DNA of 64,000 nucleotides from Elymus sibiricus (GCA_039707655.1 CM077673.1:267510288-267574287); one strand, 5' to 3'; shown: positions 21,641-33,923, numbered from the stretch's first letter. Notes: a model not told the origin generated them from the letters alone. A program made the numbers and translations.

Positions 21641-22311
21641 TGTCGGGGATATTACCCCGCGGTATAACCCGGCCGGAAGTATGAGCCGGCCGGGACTCGG
21701 CGACTCATTGGTGACCCGGCAGGAGCTATGACCCGGCAGGAGCTATGACCCGACAGGAGCTATGACCCGGCAGGAGGCATGACCCGGCCTATTGTATGGC
21801 GGCTCATAGGTCACCTCTATTATCGGGTCACAGGACGCCAGGTCCAAGGCCCGGCGTGTAAGCCGGCGCAGGCGGCTTACAGAGAAGGCCCAAAGAAGAG
21901 GAAGGATTCCCTTACAAGAGAAGCAAGACCCGGATTAGGACTCAAGAGAGACTAGTCCTAATCCTACTCCTAGTAGGACTCTACGTGTAAACCTACCCCT
22001 TCCACTTATATAAGGAGGGGTAAGGCGCCCTTAGAGGGACAGGTTAACAAGACTCAAGTGATTAGAGATAGACAGATTAGAGGCTCTCGAGATTAGAGGT
22101 AGCGATCCCGCACCCTTGTAATCGAGATCATCCTCATCATCAATATAGACACAAAGCAGGACGTAGGCTTTTACCTCCATCGGAGGGGCCGAACCTGGGT
22201 AAACTCGCGTCTCTCGATTCCGACCAACCCCCCTCGAGCCGCCACATAGTTGCGATGGCCTCACACCTAAGTCCGCTAACCCGGACATCTTGTCGTGACA
22301 AATCCACGACA
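21641..22311 (+). repeat. Right LTR of the 15283 element
   Basis: This LTR is 671 bp, the same as the left LTR except for scattered substitutions and extra tandem copies of gacccggcaggagctat (four units here against two on the left). The TATA box lies in cacttatataagg at about 22003-22015. Confidence 0.92.
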
Positions 22312-23430
22312 CTATGCATGCACGAAAGTCAATAGTTATGCAATGAAGTTACATCCTACTTATGGTGCATTATTCGGTGTTAGTTATGCTCAATGCTTAC
22401 TTATGTGAATTTTCGTTCCTTGGTTTGGTTGCTTCTCAATCTATTTTCTAGCCTCCATTTGTACTAAGTAGAAATACTACTTGTGCATCCAAAATCCTTA
22501 AACCAAGTTTTGCCTTATGAGTCCACCATACCTACTTTTATGCGGTATTTCCATGCCGTTCCAAGCAAATTTGTATGTGCCATCTCTAAATTTTGAAAAT
22601 AAATTTTCTCTTTTGTGTGCTCGTACCGCTCATGAAACGGTGGGGAGTGTCAAATATTTTTCCATGCTAGATGTGTTATTCTCAAGATGAGTGTTTATTA
22701 ACTTGTCATTGCACGAGAGTGCGGCGGTAATAGGGATGCCCATTCCCGAAATGAAAAAGAAAAAATATTTACTTTATGTTGTCAAATAGTAAATTTCTTG
22801 GAAAAGTGTTGGTATGGAAGGCAACCGTGGATACGGACCGCCATGGAAAGTGAAAGTTTGGTGGAAAAAGGAATAAACTTTATTTTCTATTTGGAAACCG
22901 CCTATGATATATCTAGCATGGAAAGTATTGTGAGATACTTTGTCGTTTTCGTTGACAGGAAAAGCATGCCACCCAAAATATTTTTCTCTCTCAATTTAAA
23001 ACTTTGAGCTCTGGCACCTCTACAAATCCCTACTTCCCTCTGCGATGGCCCTATCTATTTACTTTATGCAATTTTTATTTTTTACTTTGAGTCTCCATCT
23101 TCTCTTAAAGCACCAACTAGGGGGCACTATGATCGTACTTGAGCATTCGGCATAGCTAATATTTGAGTGTGTTTCATGAATGGATCAATGATTGAGCATG
23201 ATGGGCTAGGGATAACTTTCTTTAGTGTTGATATTTTGAAAGACATGGTTGCTTGTTGACATGCTTGAGTATTGAAGTCATTATGTTAAAACTAGACTAT
23301 TGCTTTGAATCATTTACAAGTCCAAATGTCCATGCTATACAAAAGAAAAGAATATGAGATGAACATGTTAGGCAGCATTCCACATCAAAAATTCTGTTTT
23401 TATCATTTACCTACTCGAGGACAAGTAGGA
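22312..23430 (+). other. Non-coding 3' internal region of Gypsy-type element 1 (second part)
   Basis: This continues from 15277 after the nested element and is nearly colinear with 47010-48125 in the second Gypsy element. No supported ORF was found; the 69-codon frame near 22798 is also non-conserved between the two elements. Confidence 0.8.
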
Positions 23431-23447
23431 ATTAAGCTTCGGGATGT
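23431..23447 (+). other. Polypurine tract of Gypsy-type element 1
   Basis: attaagcttcgggatgt directly precedes the right LTR. The sister element has aagcttggggatgc at the same place, so a g-to-c change has occurred here. Confidence 0.75.
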
Positions 23448-25016
23448 TGATACGTCTCCAACGTATCTATAATTTTTGCTTGTTCCATGCTGTTATATTA
23501 TCATTCTTGGATGTTTTACAATCATTTTATAACAACTTTATATCATTTTTTGGGACTAACCTATTGACATATTGCCAAAGTGTCAGTTGCTGTTTTTGCT
23601 TGTTTTTTACTTCGCAGAATATCAGTACCAAATGGAGTCCAATCGCGACGAAACTTTTTGGAGATTTTTTTTGGACCAAAAGACACCCAGTGGGCCAAAG
23701 AAGAGCCAGGAAGGTGGGTTGTGGAGAGCACAACCCACCAGGGCACGCCAGGGGGCCCCCGGCGTGCCCTGGTGGGTTGTGCCCTCCACGGGGCCCCTCT
23801 CCACCGCCTCTGATGCCTATAAATTCACAAATATTGCAAAAAACCTAGGGGATTCGACGAAACACAATTCCAGCCGCCGCAAGTTCCAGAACCTCGAGAT
23901 CTAATCTAGGGGTTCATCTTCTTCATAGGTGCCTCTCCGATGATGCGTGAGTAGTCCACCATAGACCTACGGGTCCGTAGGCAGTAGCTAGATGGCTTCC
24001 TCTCTCTCTCTCTCTTTTGATTCTCAATACAATGGTATCTTGGAGATCTATTTGATGTAAACTTTTGCGGTGTGTTTGTTGGGATCCGATGAATTTTGAG
24101 TTCATGATCAGTTTCTATCCATGAATATTATTTGAGTCTTCTTTGATCTCTTATATGCATGATTACTTATAGCCTCGTATTTCTTCTTCGAATCTTTGCT
24201 TTAGTTAGGCCGACTAGATCGATTTTTCTTGCCATGGGAAGAGGTGCTTTGTGATGGGTTCGATCTTGCGGTGTCCTTTCCTAGTGACAGAAGGGGCAGC
24301 AAGGCACGTATGTATCGTTGCCATTAAGGATAACAAGATGGGGTCTATTCCTACTTGAATAGATCTTATCTACATCATGTCATCGTTCTTATTGCATTAC
24401 TCTGTTTTTCCATGAACTTAATACACTAGATGCATGCTGGATAGCGGTCAATGTGTGGAGTAGTAGTGGTAGATGCAGGCAGGAGTCGGTCTACTTATCT
24501 TGGACGTGATGCCTATATAATGATCATCGCCTTGGATATCGTCATGACTATTCGATTTTCTATCAATTGCCCAACAGTAATTTGTTCACCCACCATGTGC
24601 TATACTCATGAGAGAAGCCACTAGTGAATCCTACGGCCCCCGGGTCTACTTTTCCAACATATTGCTTTTCGATCTATCTTTTTGCCTCTTTGTTTTCAGA
24701 TCTACAAAACCAAAAACCCAAAAATATATTGCTGCACTTTTTATTTGCCTTTTCTATTTTGTGTTCTTGAGAGATCTATCTCTCCTATCCATCACTACCT
24801 AATCTACCTTTTTACTGTAGAGAGATTGACAACCTCTCTTTCGCATCGGGTTGCAAGTATTTGTTGTTTGTGTGCAGGTGCTGCTTATTGGGTGGTGGTG
24901 ATCCTCCTACTGGTTCGATAACCTTGGTTTCATAACTAAGGGAAATACTTACCGTCGATGTGCTGCATGATCCCTTCCTCTTTGGGGAAATACCGAAGCA
25001 GTCTCAAGCCACATCA
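23448..25016 (+). repeat. 3' LTR of Gypsy-type element 1
   Basis: This LTR begins TGATACGTCTCC and ends ACATCA, followed by the CGCAC duplication. It keeps the U3 palindrome intact and a TATA box (tataaat) at about 23818-23824. Confidence 0.93.
23728..23782. repeat. 55-bp near-perfect palindrome in LTR U3
   Basis: Two 22-bp arms (23728-23749 and 23761-23782) are exact reverse complements. The centre is a followed by GGGGGCCCCC, itself palindromic. It ends about 36 bp before the TATA box. The copy in the 5' LTR (about 3667-3722) is partly degraded. Confidence 0.88.
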
Positions 25017-25021
25017 CGCAC

Positions 25022-25437
25022 TGTGCGCTCCCTGTTGTGGCAGCTGAGCTCCTTGCCTTTGGAAGAGTACGTCTGCAGGGTGACGTCCCTGATGTCGTGG
25101 ATGGGCTATTTCCCCTTGGAACAGACGGATAGGGCGCCCTTGTCATCGTTGTTGTCGTCAATGAGGTCTGACTTGGCAGCTGATGATGCCGAGCCACTGC
25201 CACATATATAGAACGCGACCTTCAGAAATGACAAAAGGGTCTCGATGGCGATGAAGGCAAAATCCCGATAGCGAAGCAGAGTAGATCAGCGGCGGCGGGC
25301 ATGGAGGAGATCCAAGGAGGTTGAACCCAAAGGGGTGGGGTTGTGTCACCCAACCTGTGGCATAGCCCGCGTCAAGCCATCGCTGTCGACGAGCTCGATG
25401 TCATAGCCGGCTGCCGGGACATACAGACATGCGCAAA
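25022..25437 (-). pseudogene. Host sequence with gene fragment B'
   Basis: This stretch between the Gypsy element and the solo LTR contains, at 25130-25290, the counterpart of 2561-2749 in the same orientation. On the minus strand a second reading segment includes LYVPAAGYDIELVDSDGL near 25370-25430, which I do not recognise. Reading the minus strand across the later insertions (39484 leftwards, 29616-29568, 25437-25022) gives discontinuous coding-like sequence, so it is probably the remains of one gene. Confidence 0.4.
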
Positions 25438-28400
25438 TGTGACGCCTCCATTTTGATCATACGCTAATCATACACTCAAATGCGTACGACCAAGATTAGG
25501 GACTCACTGGAAGATATCACAACACAACTCGAGACACAAATTTAAAGTCATACAGCTTCATATTACAAGCCAGGGCCTCGAGGGCTCGAATACATAAGCT
25601 CAACATACAAACGGGTCAGCGGAAGCAAATAATATCTGAGTACAGACATAAGTTAAACAAGTTTTTCCTTAAGAAGGCTAGCACAAACATAAGTAGCGGA
25701 TCGAAAGAGGCAAGGCCTCCTGCCTGGGAGCCAACCTAACTACTCCTGAGCGTCTACACTCTCCACGTAGTAGTAGGCTCCAGCGGTGGTGTAGTAGTCG
25801 TCTCCGGCGTACTCCATCTCCTGGGCTCCGTCATCTGAACTTAGTAATTGTATCAAGGGGGAAAGAGAAAGCAAAGCAGCGGTGAGTACTCATCCAAAGT
25901 ACTCGCAAGACTGACATCAGAACTATGCTAAAAATGCATCAGTATCAAGGAATGGGGTTATATCTGGACTGACTACAGAATAGCAAGAATGAGGGAGAAG
26001 GCCTAGTCCTATCAAAGACTAGTATCTTCAACATCTTGCAGCATTAGAAGAGAGTAGACTGGTATCTCATATATAGCAATATTATTGTAACAAATTTTAT
26101 GAAGTAACCACACCCAGAGATTCTTCCTCGGCTCTCTGCGAGAAAGCAATCTCGGAGCCAACATTCATGTCAATTTTAAGTCACAATTATAGTTGTAGTA
26201 GATCGAGGTACAACTCCAAGTCGTCCTGTTACCCTTGACACGGCTATTGGAATAGTTGAATTCATCCCTACAGGGGTGCACCACATTTCCAACATGCTTG
26301 ATCACCTTTGGCTGGACACACTTTCCTGAGTCATACCCGGCCTCGGGAAATCAACACGTCGTCGCCCTACCTAAGCTCAACAGAGAGGCCAGCCCGCCGG
26401 TCTAAATCCTAAGCGTGCAGGGGTCATGGGCCCACTCGCCCTTTGCACTCCTGCACGATGCATGGGCGGCCGAGGTCAGTCCTGGCACACTCTAATACAA
26501 GATCAATGCCATCACGGACCACTCGGGCGCGCGCCGCTCCATTGCTGACGTCCGAAGAGCTTCGGCTGATACTACGATGATGAGCACCCATAACTTGTCC
26601 CACGTGAAGGTTAGTGCGTAAAAAGGTCAATTCGACCAACTCAGATCAAATACCCAACCCATTAGTATTTTATTAATGTGGTGATGAGCGCGACCCATGA
26701 TGTGTGGTCCCGTCGCCCCTTCTCGAGGGCTTGTGGCAAGGGCCTCACCTGCCCGGCCACGCCTCGTCGTCAATAAACCGTGGGTACCCTTCAGGGCCGA
26801 CCCATCACCAACATCCTTCTGAAACCAAGCCATAGTAACCATGTGTATAAAACATCAAGGTGGGACCTGAGGAATCACCCTCAATGGTTCCCGCTCGATG
26901 TAACCGTCAAGGTGGACTTAGAGGAATCACCCTCGGCGGTCTCACACTTGAGGGGGTTGCACGGCAAAGATGATATCGGGAGTGGCGGAGAGGTAACACC
27001 CTCTGTTTACCACGACCGACTAGCTACACTACAGAGCTAACATCATGACTACTTCACGAGGTGTCACCCTCGGTACTCGATAGTAGTTCTGCAGAGTCGT
27101 ACAACTAAGGGGGTGTGCGGTGATGTGACGGGCCTGGCTCGTCGATCATGATGATCAAGTAACTGATATTTAAAGCGGGGCAACTGGGACTAAGGGGTCA
27201 CACGGGATTCACTGATCAACCTATACTAAGCAGTTGATATGTACAGTAGCAGTTTATCAAAAGCAGGCTATGCTTCAGAATAGGACCGATATACAACAGT
27301 AGCAAAATCTAATGCAAGCATGGGAGAGGAAGAATGGGCGATATCGTAATGCTCAAGGGGGTTTGCTTACCTTGCTGCTCTGCTGCAAAGGCCTGATCGT
27401 CAGTGGCGTAGTTGTACCTGGCAGCAACGTCAGTCTCGAGGTCTACCGGTAAGAAGAGGGGGGAGAAATAATAAATATAAAGCAGACAGATGCAACACGA
27501 TGCATGACATGGCAATATGCAGAGCTAGGCATGCACTAACGCAGTACTACACGTCGCAGATGGAGCGGGAGAATATCTGACGATATTTGCCGGTTCTTGG
27601 GCTACTACCGGACAGATGAAAACGATGGAAAAGTTCCATGTTCATCATGTTAGAGACATGTGACAGATGAACCGACAGCGTATTCGGATTCGTGCGATTT
27701 TTCTGAGCAACTTTCATATATAAATTATTTTCATCTGAGTTATAGATTATTTTATATTAATTTTCAAAGTTTTATTAATATTCTAGAATTAACAGATTTA
27801 ATTTAATTCAAAAATTCAATTATGACATCAGCACGAGGTAATGCTGATGTCAGCAGTCAACCCAGTTGTCTCAGGTCAAACCTGACAGCTGGGCCCTACC
27901 TGTCATAGACAGCGGGCTAAATAGGGATTAAAACTAAACTAAAATAATTTATTAATAGGTAGGACCCACTGGTCAGTGGCTAATTAGAATTAAAGTAATT
28001 ATTTCAATTAACCAAATGTGCAATTAGGGCTTAATGACCTGGGCCCACATGTCATAGGCCCAGGGGGAAGGGGCCCCACCTGGCAGTGACTGGGTTGTGC
28101 CCCGTCAGCTAGTTGACCAAGTCAACTGGTCAACTGGGTCGCCCCGGCCCACTGGCCAGTGTCTCTGGCAGTGGCCCCGGTCGGGCCAGCTCAGCAGTGA
28201 CCGGCGAGCGTTGCCGGAGCAACTCCGACGAGCTCCTGAATCGCTGGCGTGGCTCGGGTTTCGCCTACGGTGGGCCAAATCGAGCACCCTTTGGTGTGTT
28301 GGAATGCAGGAGCTGTCGCCGTTCCATCCCGGCCATCAGGAGGTGCAGAGGCGGTCGGAACTGTTGCCTACGTCGAGCTTGGTGGAGGAGACCTCTGTGC

Positions 28401-29567
28401 ACCCATGGCAACTAGCAAAACGGCGCGAAAACGAGCGGGCTAAGGGTGCTACGGGGGCCTACGCAATGTGCTGAAGCGAACGGTGGTGCTGACAGGACCA
28501 AAAGGTCACCGCACGCTCGCCGGTGATGAGCTCATGCGGCGGCGAGCCTCGGCTCCGGAGCAATCCGATAACGGACATGGATTAGATGAGGGGAAGGAGG
28601 GGGAGGAGCAGGGGCTTAAAGCGGCCCTGCATGTGAGCGCAGTGGGCGCAGGGGAAACCTGGGGTATCCGGAGTTGTCGCCGGAGCGCGTCCGCGATCCG
28701 GAGGTGATGCAGCGGCTGCGAGCTCAAACGCGTGGGCGAAGTCAAACGAGGGAAGGCCGGCGGAGCTTCTGGACGCGACGTCGAGGCATGGGGGGCACAG
28801 TGGCCGCGGCTAGTCGACGGCCATGGCGGCGGTGGCACGGTGTGTGTGCGGGGAGGGGCAGGCGACGCGGGAGGGAGGGAATTGAGGGCGCTAGGGTTCA
28901 GGGGCCGACGGGCGAGTCTTGTAGGCGTCGGGGAGCCGCCCGATGCGCGCCAGGGCGATGGGGGTGGCCAGTGGCGGCCATCGCCGCGTCCACGTCCCCC
29001 TGGTGAGAAGGAGGTAGATGACGTGGGAGGGGGGGGGGGTAGATGGGCTGGGCCTAAGTGACCAGGACACTTAGCCCTTGTTCTTTTGATTTCAAAACTG
29101 TTTCTTTTCTTTAATACTAAACTCTATTATTTATCTATTCAATGACAAAAATGCATTTGTAAAAATATGTGAATTAGCCCAATATTTGCAAAGCAAAATT
29201 TGGTAGTGCCACAAAAAGTTTGAGGACCTTTTGAATTTGTGTGAAAACTGCCAAAATTAAATGGGCATTTAATTAATTGATTTGCCCTCTGTTAAATGGT
29301 TTTAGAGGCACTAAACACCTTACAAAAATGTGGGTTGCAATATTAGAAATGCTTAGGGAATATTTGAAACCTATTCATGATTTTTATTTCCTGAATTGCA
29401 AAACCTTTAAAACCACCTTTCAATGATTTTGAATTGCAAAGGAATTTGAATTAGGGTTTGATTCCAACAGTGATCATACTTGGATTAGCAAAATGGATTA
29501 GCCTAATCCTCACGTTACTGCAGCTTGATTACAAGGATTACTGTAGCACCGAATCGAGGGTGTTACC
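25438..29567 (-). mobile_element. Probable solo LTR (TGTGACGCC... family)
   Basis: A 4.1-kb block begins TGTGACGCC and ends ...GAGGGTGTTACC, with GCAAA before it and GCAAG after it, a duplication with one mismatch. There is no primer-binding site, polypurine tract or second LTR, so it is probably a solo LTR left by LTR-LTR recombination. Orientation is tentative. The GC-rich part at 28100-29040 carries several overlapping ORFs without recognisable domains and is likely U3/promoter sequence. The AT-rich stretches at 27600-28050 and 29070-29560 hold nothing else I can identify. Confidence 0.7.
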
Positions 29568-29616
29568 GCAAGCCCGCTTATAAAATGCCTCGGGCCAGTC
29601 ATCGTAGTGAGCTTCC
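29568..29616. other. Host spacer between solo LTR and Copia element
   Basis: This 49-bp remnant of host sequence ends in CTTCC, the left target-site duplication of the Copia element. It begins with GCAAG, the right duplication of the solo LTR. Confidence 0.7.
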
Positions 29617-31279
29617 TGTAGGACCGAAAGTATGTCTAGAGGGGGGGTGAATAGACTACTTGACCAAATAAAATTTCTACCTTTTCCCAATTTTTAGTGT
29701 TGGCAGATTTTAGCATTCATGGCAAGTCAAGTACACCCTACACATGCATGTCTAAGAGTATAGCAGCGGAAAGTAACAACAAGCATGAGTAGAAAGGAAG
29801 GGTAGGAGGATCAAACGCAATTGTAGACACGATGATTTTTCCCGTGGTTCCGATAGGTGGTGCTATCGTACTTCCACGTTTACGGAGTCTTCAACCCACG
29901 GAGGGTAACGGTCGCGAGAGTCCACGGAGGGCTCCACCCATAAGGGTTCACGAAGTAGCAACCTTGACTATTCCATAATGGCTTCCGTCCACGAAGGACT
30001 AGCCTCACTATGTGTAGATCTTCATGAAGTAGGCGATCTCCTTGCCCTTACAAACTTCTTGGTTCAACTCCACAACACGAAGTAGGAGGCTCCCAAGCGA
30101 CACCTAACCAATCTAGGAGGCACCACCCTCCAAAAGGTAATAGGCTCGGCAATGATGATGAACTCCTTGCTCTTGTGCTTCAAGATGATAGACTCCTCAG
30201 CACACAATCACTCTCTCACAGATTTGGCTTGGTGGAAGAGATGGGATTGGTGGAAAGCAACATGGGGAGGCTAGAGATCAAGATTCATATGGTTGGAATG
30301 GAATGGCCTGATCTCAACACATGAGTAGGTGGCTCTCTCTCAGAAAACTGGATGGGGCAAGTATGGAATAGTTCTGAGTGCTTCTCTTTCGAGTGGGTGG
30401 TGGTGAAGGGGTATATATAAGCATCCCCAAAAATCCAACCGTTACACACAAAATGACCAACTCGGTGACACCGATGTGTTAATCTCGGTGGTACCGAAGT
30501 GACCAAAAGGTGGCAACTTTTGAATCTCGGTGAGACCGATATATAACTCTCGGTTGCACCGATAAGGTGACCAACGGTCAGATTGCGCAAACTCGGTGAC
30601 GCCGATCTTTACATCACGGTGGTACCGATTCTTGACCAAGGCTTACCAGAGAGTTGGTCCAGAAACTCGGTGGGGCCGATCCACACTTCTCGGTGTTACC
30701 GATCAGGTGAATGGCTATCCAGAGAGTTGGTCCAAAAACTCGGTGAGACCAAAAGGAAAATCTCGGTGGTACCGAAGACTGAAGATGGCTAAACAGAGAG
30801 TTGGCAACCTAAACTCGGTGGCACCGATGCAGAATCGGTTGCACCGAAAAACTAGGGTTTGGCATGGGTCTGTCTGAGTTTGGGAATCGGTGGCACCGAG
30901 TGGGAAGTGTTGCTTGCACCGATTTTGAATATTTGACTTTGGACAGACTTTTGTGGAAGAGCTTGTGGGTGGTTTTGGTGACTATCATTTGTGCACGTAT
31001 GAGCATTTTGTTCACCAACAATACCTTACCCCCTTTTAATAGTATTGGCTTTCCTATGGACTCAAAGTGATTTCTCACAAAGTAAAATGTAGAGTCCTCT
31101 TGCTTGAAGCTTTGCCAATCCATTTCCTTGCATCTTGGGGCATTTCCACAATTTCCACAATCCTTTTGCCAATCCTATCATTGAACTTTTCCAGAAATAT
31201 ACTTAGTGGAAACATTAGTTCAATGACATATATGTTGTTATTAATTACCAAAACCACCAAGGGAGCAAATGTGCTTTCA
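29617..31279 (-). repeat. 3' LTR of the Copia element
   Basis: On the plus strand this LTR begins TGTAGGACCGAAAG (TGAAGG in the other LTR) and ends GTGCTTTCA. It contains a minus-strand TATA box in gtatatataa at about 30411-30420, and the dyad array at 30461-30922. Confidence 0.92.
30461..30922. repeat. CTCGGTG-n-ACCGAT dyad array in the 3' LTR
   Basis: About 14 copies of the imperfect palindrome CTCGGTGnnACCGAT lie in 460 bp, starting near 30461, 30484, 30526, 30548, 30592, 30615, 30666, 30689, 30739, 30762, 30814, 30834, 30886 and 30908. The conserved half-sites are cggtg and accga; the central bases vary freely. Spacing is irregular, about 20-50 bp. Confidence 0.92.
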
Positions 31280-31280
31280 A

Positions 31281-31293
31281 TCTCCCCCTTTTT
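31281..31293 (-). other. Polypurine tract of the Copia element
   Basis: On the minus strand this reads aaaaagggggaga immediately before the 3' LTR. Confidence 0.85.
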
Positions 31294-31760
31294 GGTAATT
31301 GATGACAACATATAGATCAAAGCTTCGACAAAGATATAATCAATGAATATAATCGTCGCTTTGAGAAGTATGTGATAAGCAAGAGCTCCCCCTAAATTTG
31401 TGCATTATTTTAAATTTGCGTTTGAATGCAAATGCACAATCGATTAGGTACATGGGGCACTTCTTCCATGTCACATACAACTTGGTGGTGTGCAAGAATA
31501 ATAAGAGTTAACAACATAGCACAACACAATCAAGCAAAGGTGAATGATCATCTCATAAGCAGCATAATGATAGGAAATAGTAGCACAACACACATTAAGC
31601 GTATGATCAAACACACATAGTTCAACACAAACAAGCCAAAATATCAACTGTTTTTGAAAAAGTCGATAAAAACCAAACGCTCTCTCACTCGAAGCCTAAA
31701 GATCTATATACACTTCTCCCCCTTTGGCAACAAGTTACCAAAAAGTTCAAAGGCATATAT

Positions 31761-33923
31761 CTAATCGTTCTTGGGCTGATCTCCTCCGGTTGTTGATGAA
31801 GGAGTCGAGAGAACTGCGTCGGCGAAGATCTCACCTGATGTCGTGGATGGAGTTGGAGTGGCAACTGGAGGAACTGGAGCTAGTGGAGCTGAGGTGATAG
31901 AAGCAGGTGCTGATGAAGATGGCCTCAAATCTGGAGCTGGCACTGTGGCTGATCTGGACTGGGTAGTGAAGTGTGTGCCTGGCCTGATGGGAGAGTCATC
32001 CTCATCATCATCATCATCATCATCAATTGAAGACTGAAGAAGAGGCACAGAGTCAACTTCCTTCTTGAGCTCATTGGCTATCTTGGTCAGCCCATCTACC
32101 TTGTCATTAAGGGTCTTGATCCTGTTCTCGAAGATCCTGACAAGACTGTTTTGGTTCTCCAGAATGTCCTTAATGTCCTTCTGCATGCCCTGAACTGATG
32201 AGATCAACAAATCCATTGGCTCATTCCTGGATCTGGGAACATGAGCACTAGTGGCTCTAGCTGCCTCTGCCTCTGCCTTAGCTTGAGCTGCAGCTGATGT
32301 GGGATGTTCTGGGTCCATCACCACAACGTTGTCCTCTAAATCTGGCTGTTGGGGCAAGTGGGGTCTGTCCAGAGCAAAGATGTCCTTCTCCAGCTTGGAG
32401 TTGATAAGCATATGAATGTAGGGTGCATAGCAGCATGAGCGCTTCTGATCAGCAGCAACCCTCTTCACTGTCTCTACAATCAAATCCATAACTCTAATCC
32501 TGGTGTGTCTGTCAAGATGGATCAGCATGTTGATGGAGTAGCCTCGGATCATCTCGTCATCTCCTGATTTGGGCATCAAAGTATGCCTCAGAATGGTGTT
32601 CATGGTACGGAGGCCAGCCTGGAGGAAATAGATAGAACCTAGCTTGTGAGACTTCACATGAGCAGCAGGGATCTCATTGTACATATTAGCCATAGCATTG
32701 TGGCTCTCCTTGGATTCTGAGTAGACATCCAGGTCACCATCCTGTACCTCTGGGACTCCTAAGATTGTAGCCCATTCATCAACAGTGGACTCGTATCTTG
32801 CTCCTTCTGTCATCCATACAATTCTACCATCTCCATAGAAGTGAGCAGTGGAGTAGAATTGCATGATCATCTCATCGTTCCATGCAGTGAACTCTTTGTC
32901 AACAAACTCATCTAGTCCAATGCAATGAAAATTGTCTTGAACATTTGGAAAATAGTCTTCATTGGCCTTGATGTATTTCCAGTCAACGTATCTCATATAG
33001 CTCACAGCTGGACTCTTGTCAAACATCACAGTTTCATAGAAATCCTGTTGCTCCTTGGTATAGAACATGTAGTCCACAGCTGTCTTTCTCCTTTGGGCAT
33101 ATGGATCAACAGCTCTCCATGCCCTCAAACCAGAATCCTTCCTCTTCTTCATATCTTCAGCAAGTGGATAGCTGGTATTGTGTTCGGGAAGGTGTGATCT
33201 AAGCTTCATCAAAGCAAACATGGCATCCTCATCCTCATCTCTGGAGGTAGTTCCCTTGTTCTTCTCAGAAGCTGGAATTTGTCAGGATGACCTCTTGGGC
33301 TTTTTAGCAGCAGCCTTCTTGGGGGCAGACTTGGTGCTCTTGGATGTGCCAATCTTTGGCATAGCATCTGCCATAAGCTTCTTTTTCTTCTTGGGAGGTG
33401 CCTTCTCAACATGTTCTTCCTCCTCCTCTTCTTCCTCATCTAGATACTCAGGAGTAGATGGGAGAACTTTAGCCTTGACAAATTTTGTTCTTTCTCTCTT
33501 CTTCTTCTCCCCTGCCTTCTTAAGAATAGACTTCCTTGGGGGCTCAATGGTCATGGTAGCTCTGGAGCTCTCAGGTGCTCTCAATATCTCAGAGCTAGCA
33601 TACTCCTTCCTGACAGCTTTCTTCTTCTTGGAAGAGGTAGCAGCAGCAGTGTCCTTGACAGACTTGTCCTACTTTGACTTGGGAGGCACTTCATCAGGTA
33701 TGAAGTCCTCATCTTCCTCATCAGAATTTAGCTTCCTCCTAGTTCTTGTAGCAGCCTTGGACAAATCAGGGGAACTAGGCACATCATCGAAACTCTCTTC
33801 AGGACTAGTGCCTGAACTCATGACAATATCCTCCTCTCTGAAGTTGTTCTCACTGTCATCTGAAGCAGACATCTCTGACCCTGTGAATAGAGTATTGAGG
33901 AGAAGAAGAAGATAAGTCATCAC
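31761..33923 (-). pseudogene. Copia-borne second ORF, nuclear-type protein with transposon-domain similarity, two premature stops
   Basis: Three open segments (33923-33669, 33584-33282 and 33221-31761) are all in one frame. They are separated only by in-frame stops near 33669 (TAG) and 33282 (TGA), with open sequence between, so together they form one decayed ORF of about 720 codons. The likely start is the ATG at 33872 (MSASDD). The N-terminal third is Ser/Glu/Asp rich with basic lysine clusters (PPKKKKKLM), resembling nuclear-localisation signals. The 486-residue C-terminal segment has a globular part (about residues 40-290, with HFYGDGRIVWMTEG and LRHTLMPKSGDDEM) of the type annotated in plants as a putative transposon protein domain, then a coiled-coil-like stretch, an acidic run of Asp and a Pro/Ser/Thr tail. 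The precise family is unverified. It is not a polymerase. Confidence 0.65.

Larger units (their letters stand above)
15283..22311 (+). mobile_element. Non-coding LTR retrotransposon nested in Gypsy 1 (tRNA-Lys primed)
   Basis: Left LTR 15283-15919 and right LTR 21641-22311 start TGTCGGGGATATTACC and end in CA. They are flanked by the perfect duplication CTATG (15278-15282 and 22312-22316). The primer-binding site matches tRNA-Lys, and the polypurine tract is tgggggctaa at 21631-21640. I found no gag, protease, RT or integrase in the 5.7-kb interior, so it is a large non-autonomous element. The LTR pair differs at about 11 positions by hand count plus a tandem-repeat length change. An antisense tRNA copy lies at the primer-binding site. 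Confidence 0.93.
3387..25016 (+). mobile_element. Gypsy-type LTR retrotransposon 1 (gag-protease only), full length, nested
   Basis: The element is bounded by LTRs of 1567 and 1569 bp starting (C/T)GATACGTCTCC and ending ACRTCA, with the 5-bp duplication CGCAC at 3382-3386 and 25017-25021. A primer-binding site complementary to tRNA-Asp follows the left LTR after 10 nt, and a polypurine tract precedes the right LTR. Gag and an aspartic protease domain are present but disrupted. No reverse transcriptase, RNase H or integrase is visible, so it is non-autonomous. Its own length without the two nested elements is about 8 kb. Later insertions are the CACTA element at 6074-12697 and the LTR element at 15283-22311. 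Confidence 0.93.

Noticed and set aside
13921..23447. A hidden reverse transcriptase or integrase for Gypsy 1
   Set aside because: Checked for YxDD, zinc-finger HHCC and DDE-like contexts in the available frames; none was seen, and the sequence is AT-rich non-coding and shared with Gypsy 2.
28097..29061. Cluster of ~100-codon ORFs in the solo LTR
   Set aside because: GC-rich overlapping frames without domains, in the presumed promoter part of a solo LTR.
30285..30877. ORFs such as the 101-codon minus frame in the Copia LTR
   Set aside because: They translate the CGGTG-n-ACCGA dyad array in each direction; they are repeat artefacts.
33178..33915. 245-codon plus-strand ORF opposite the Copia second ORF
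   Set aside because: It is the antisense of a Lys/Glu/Ser-rich coding frame. Its Ser/Phe/Leu-rich composition is the expected shadow.
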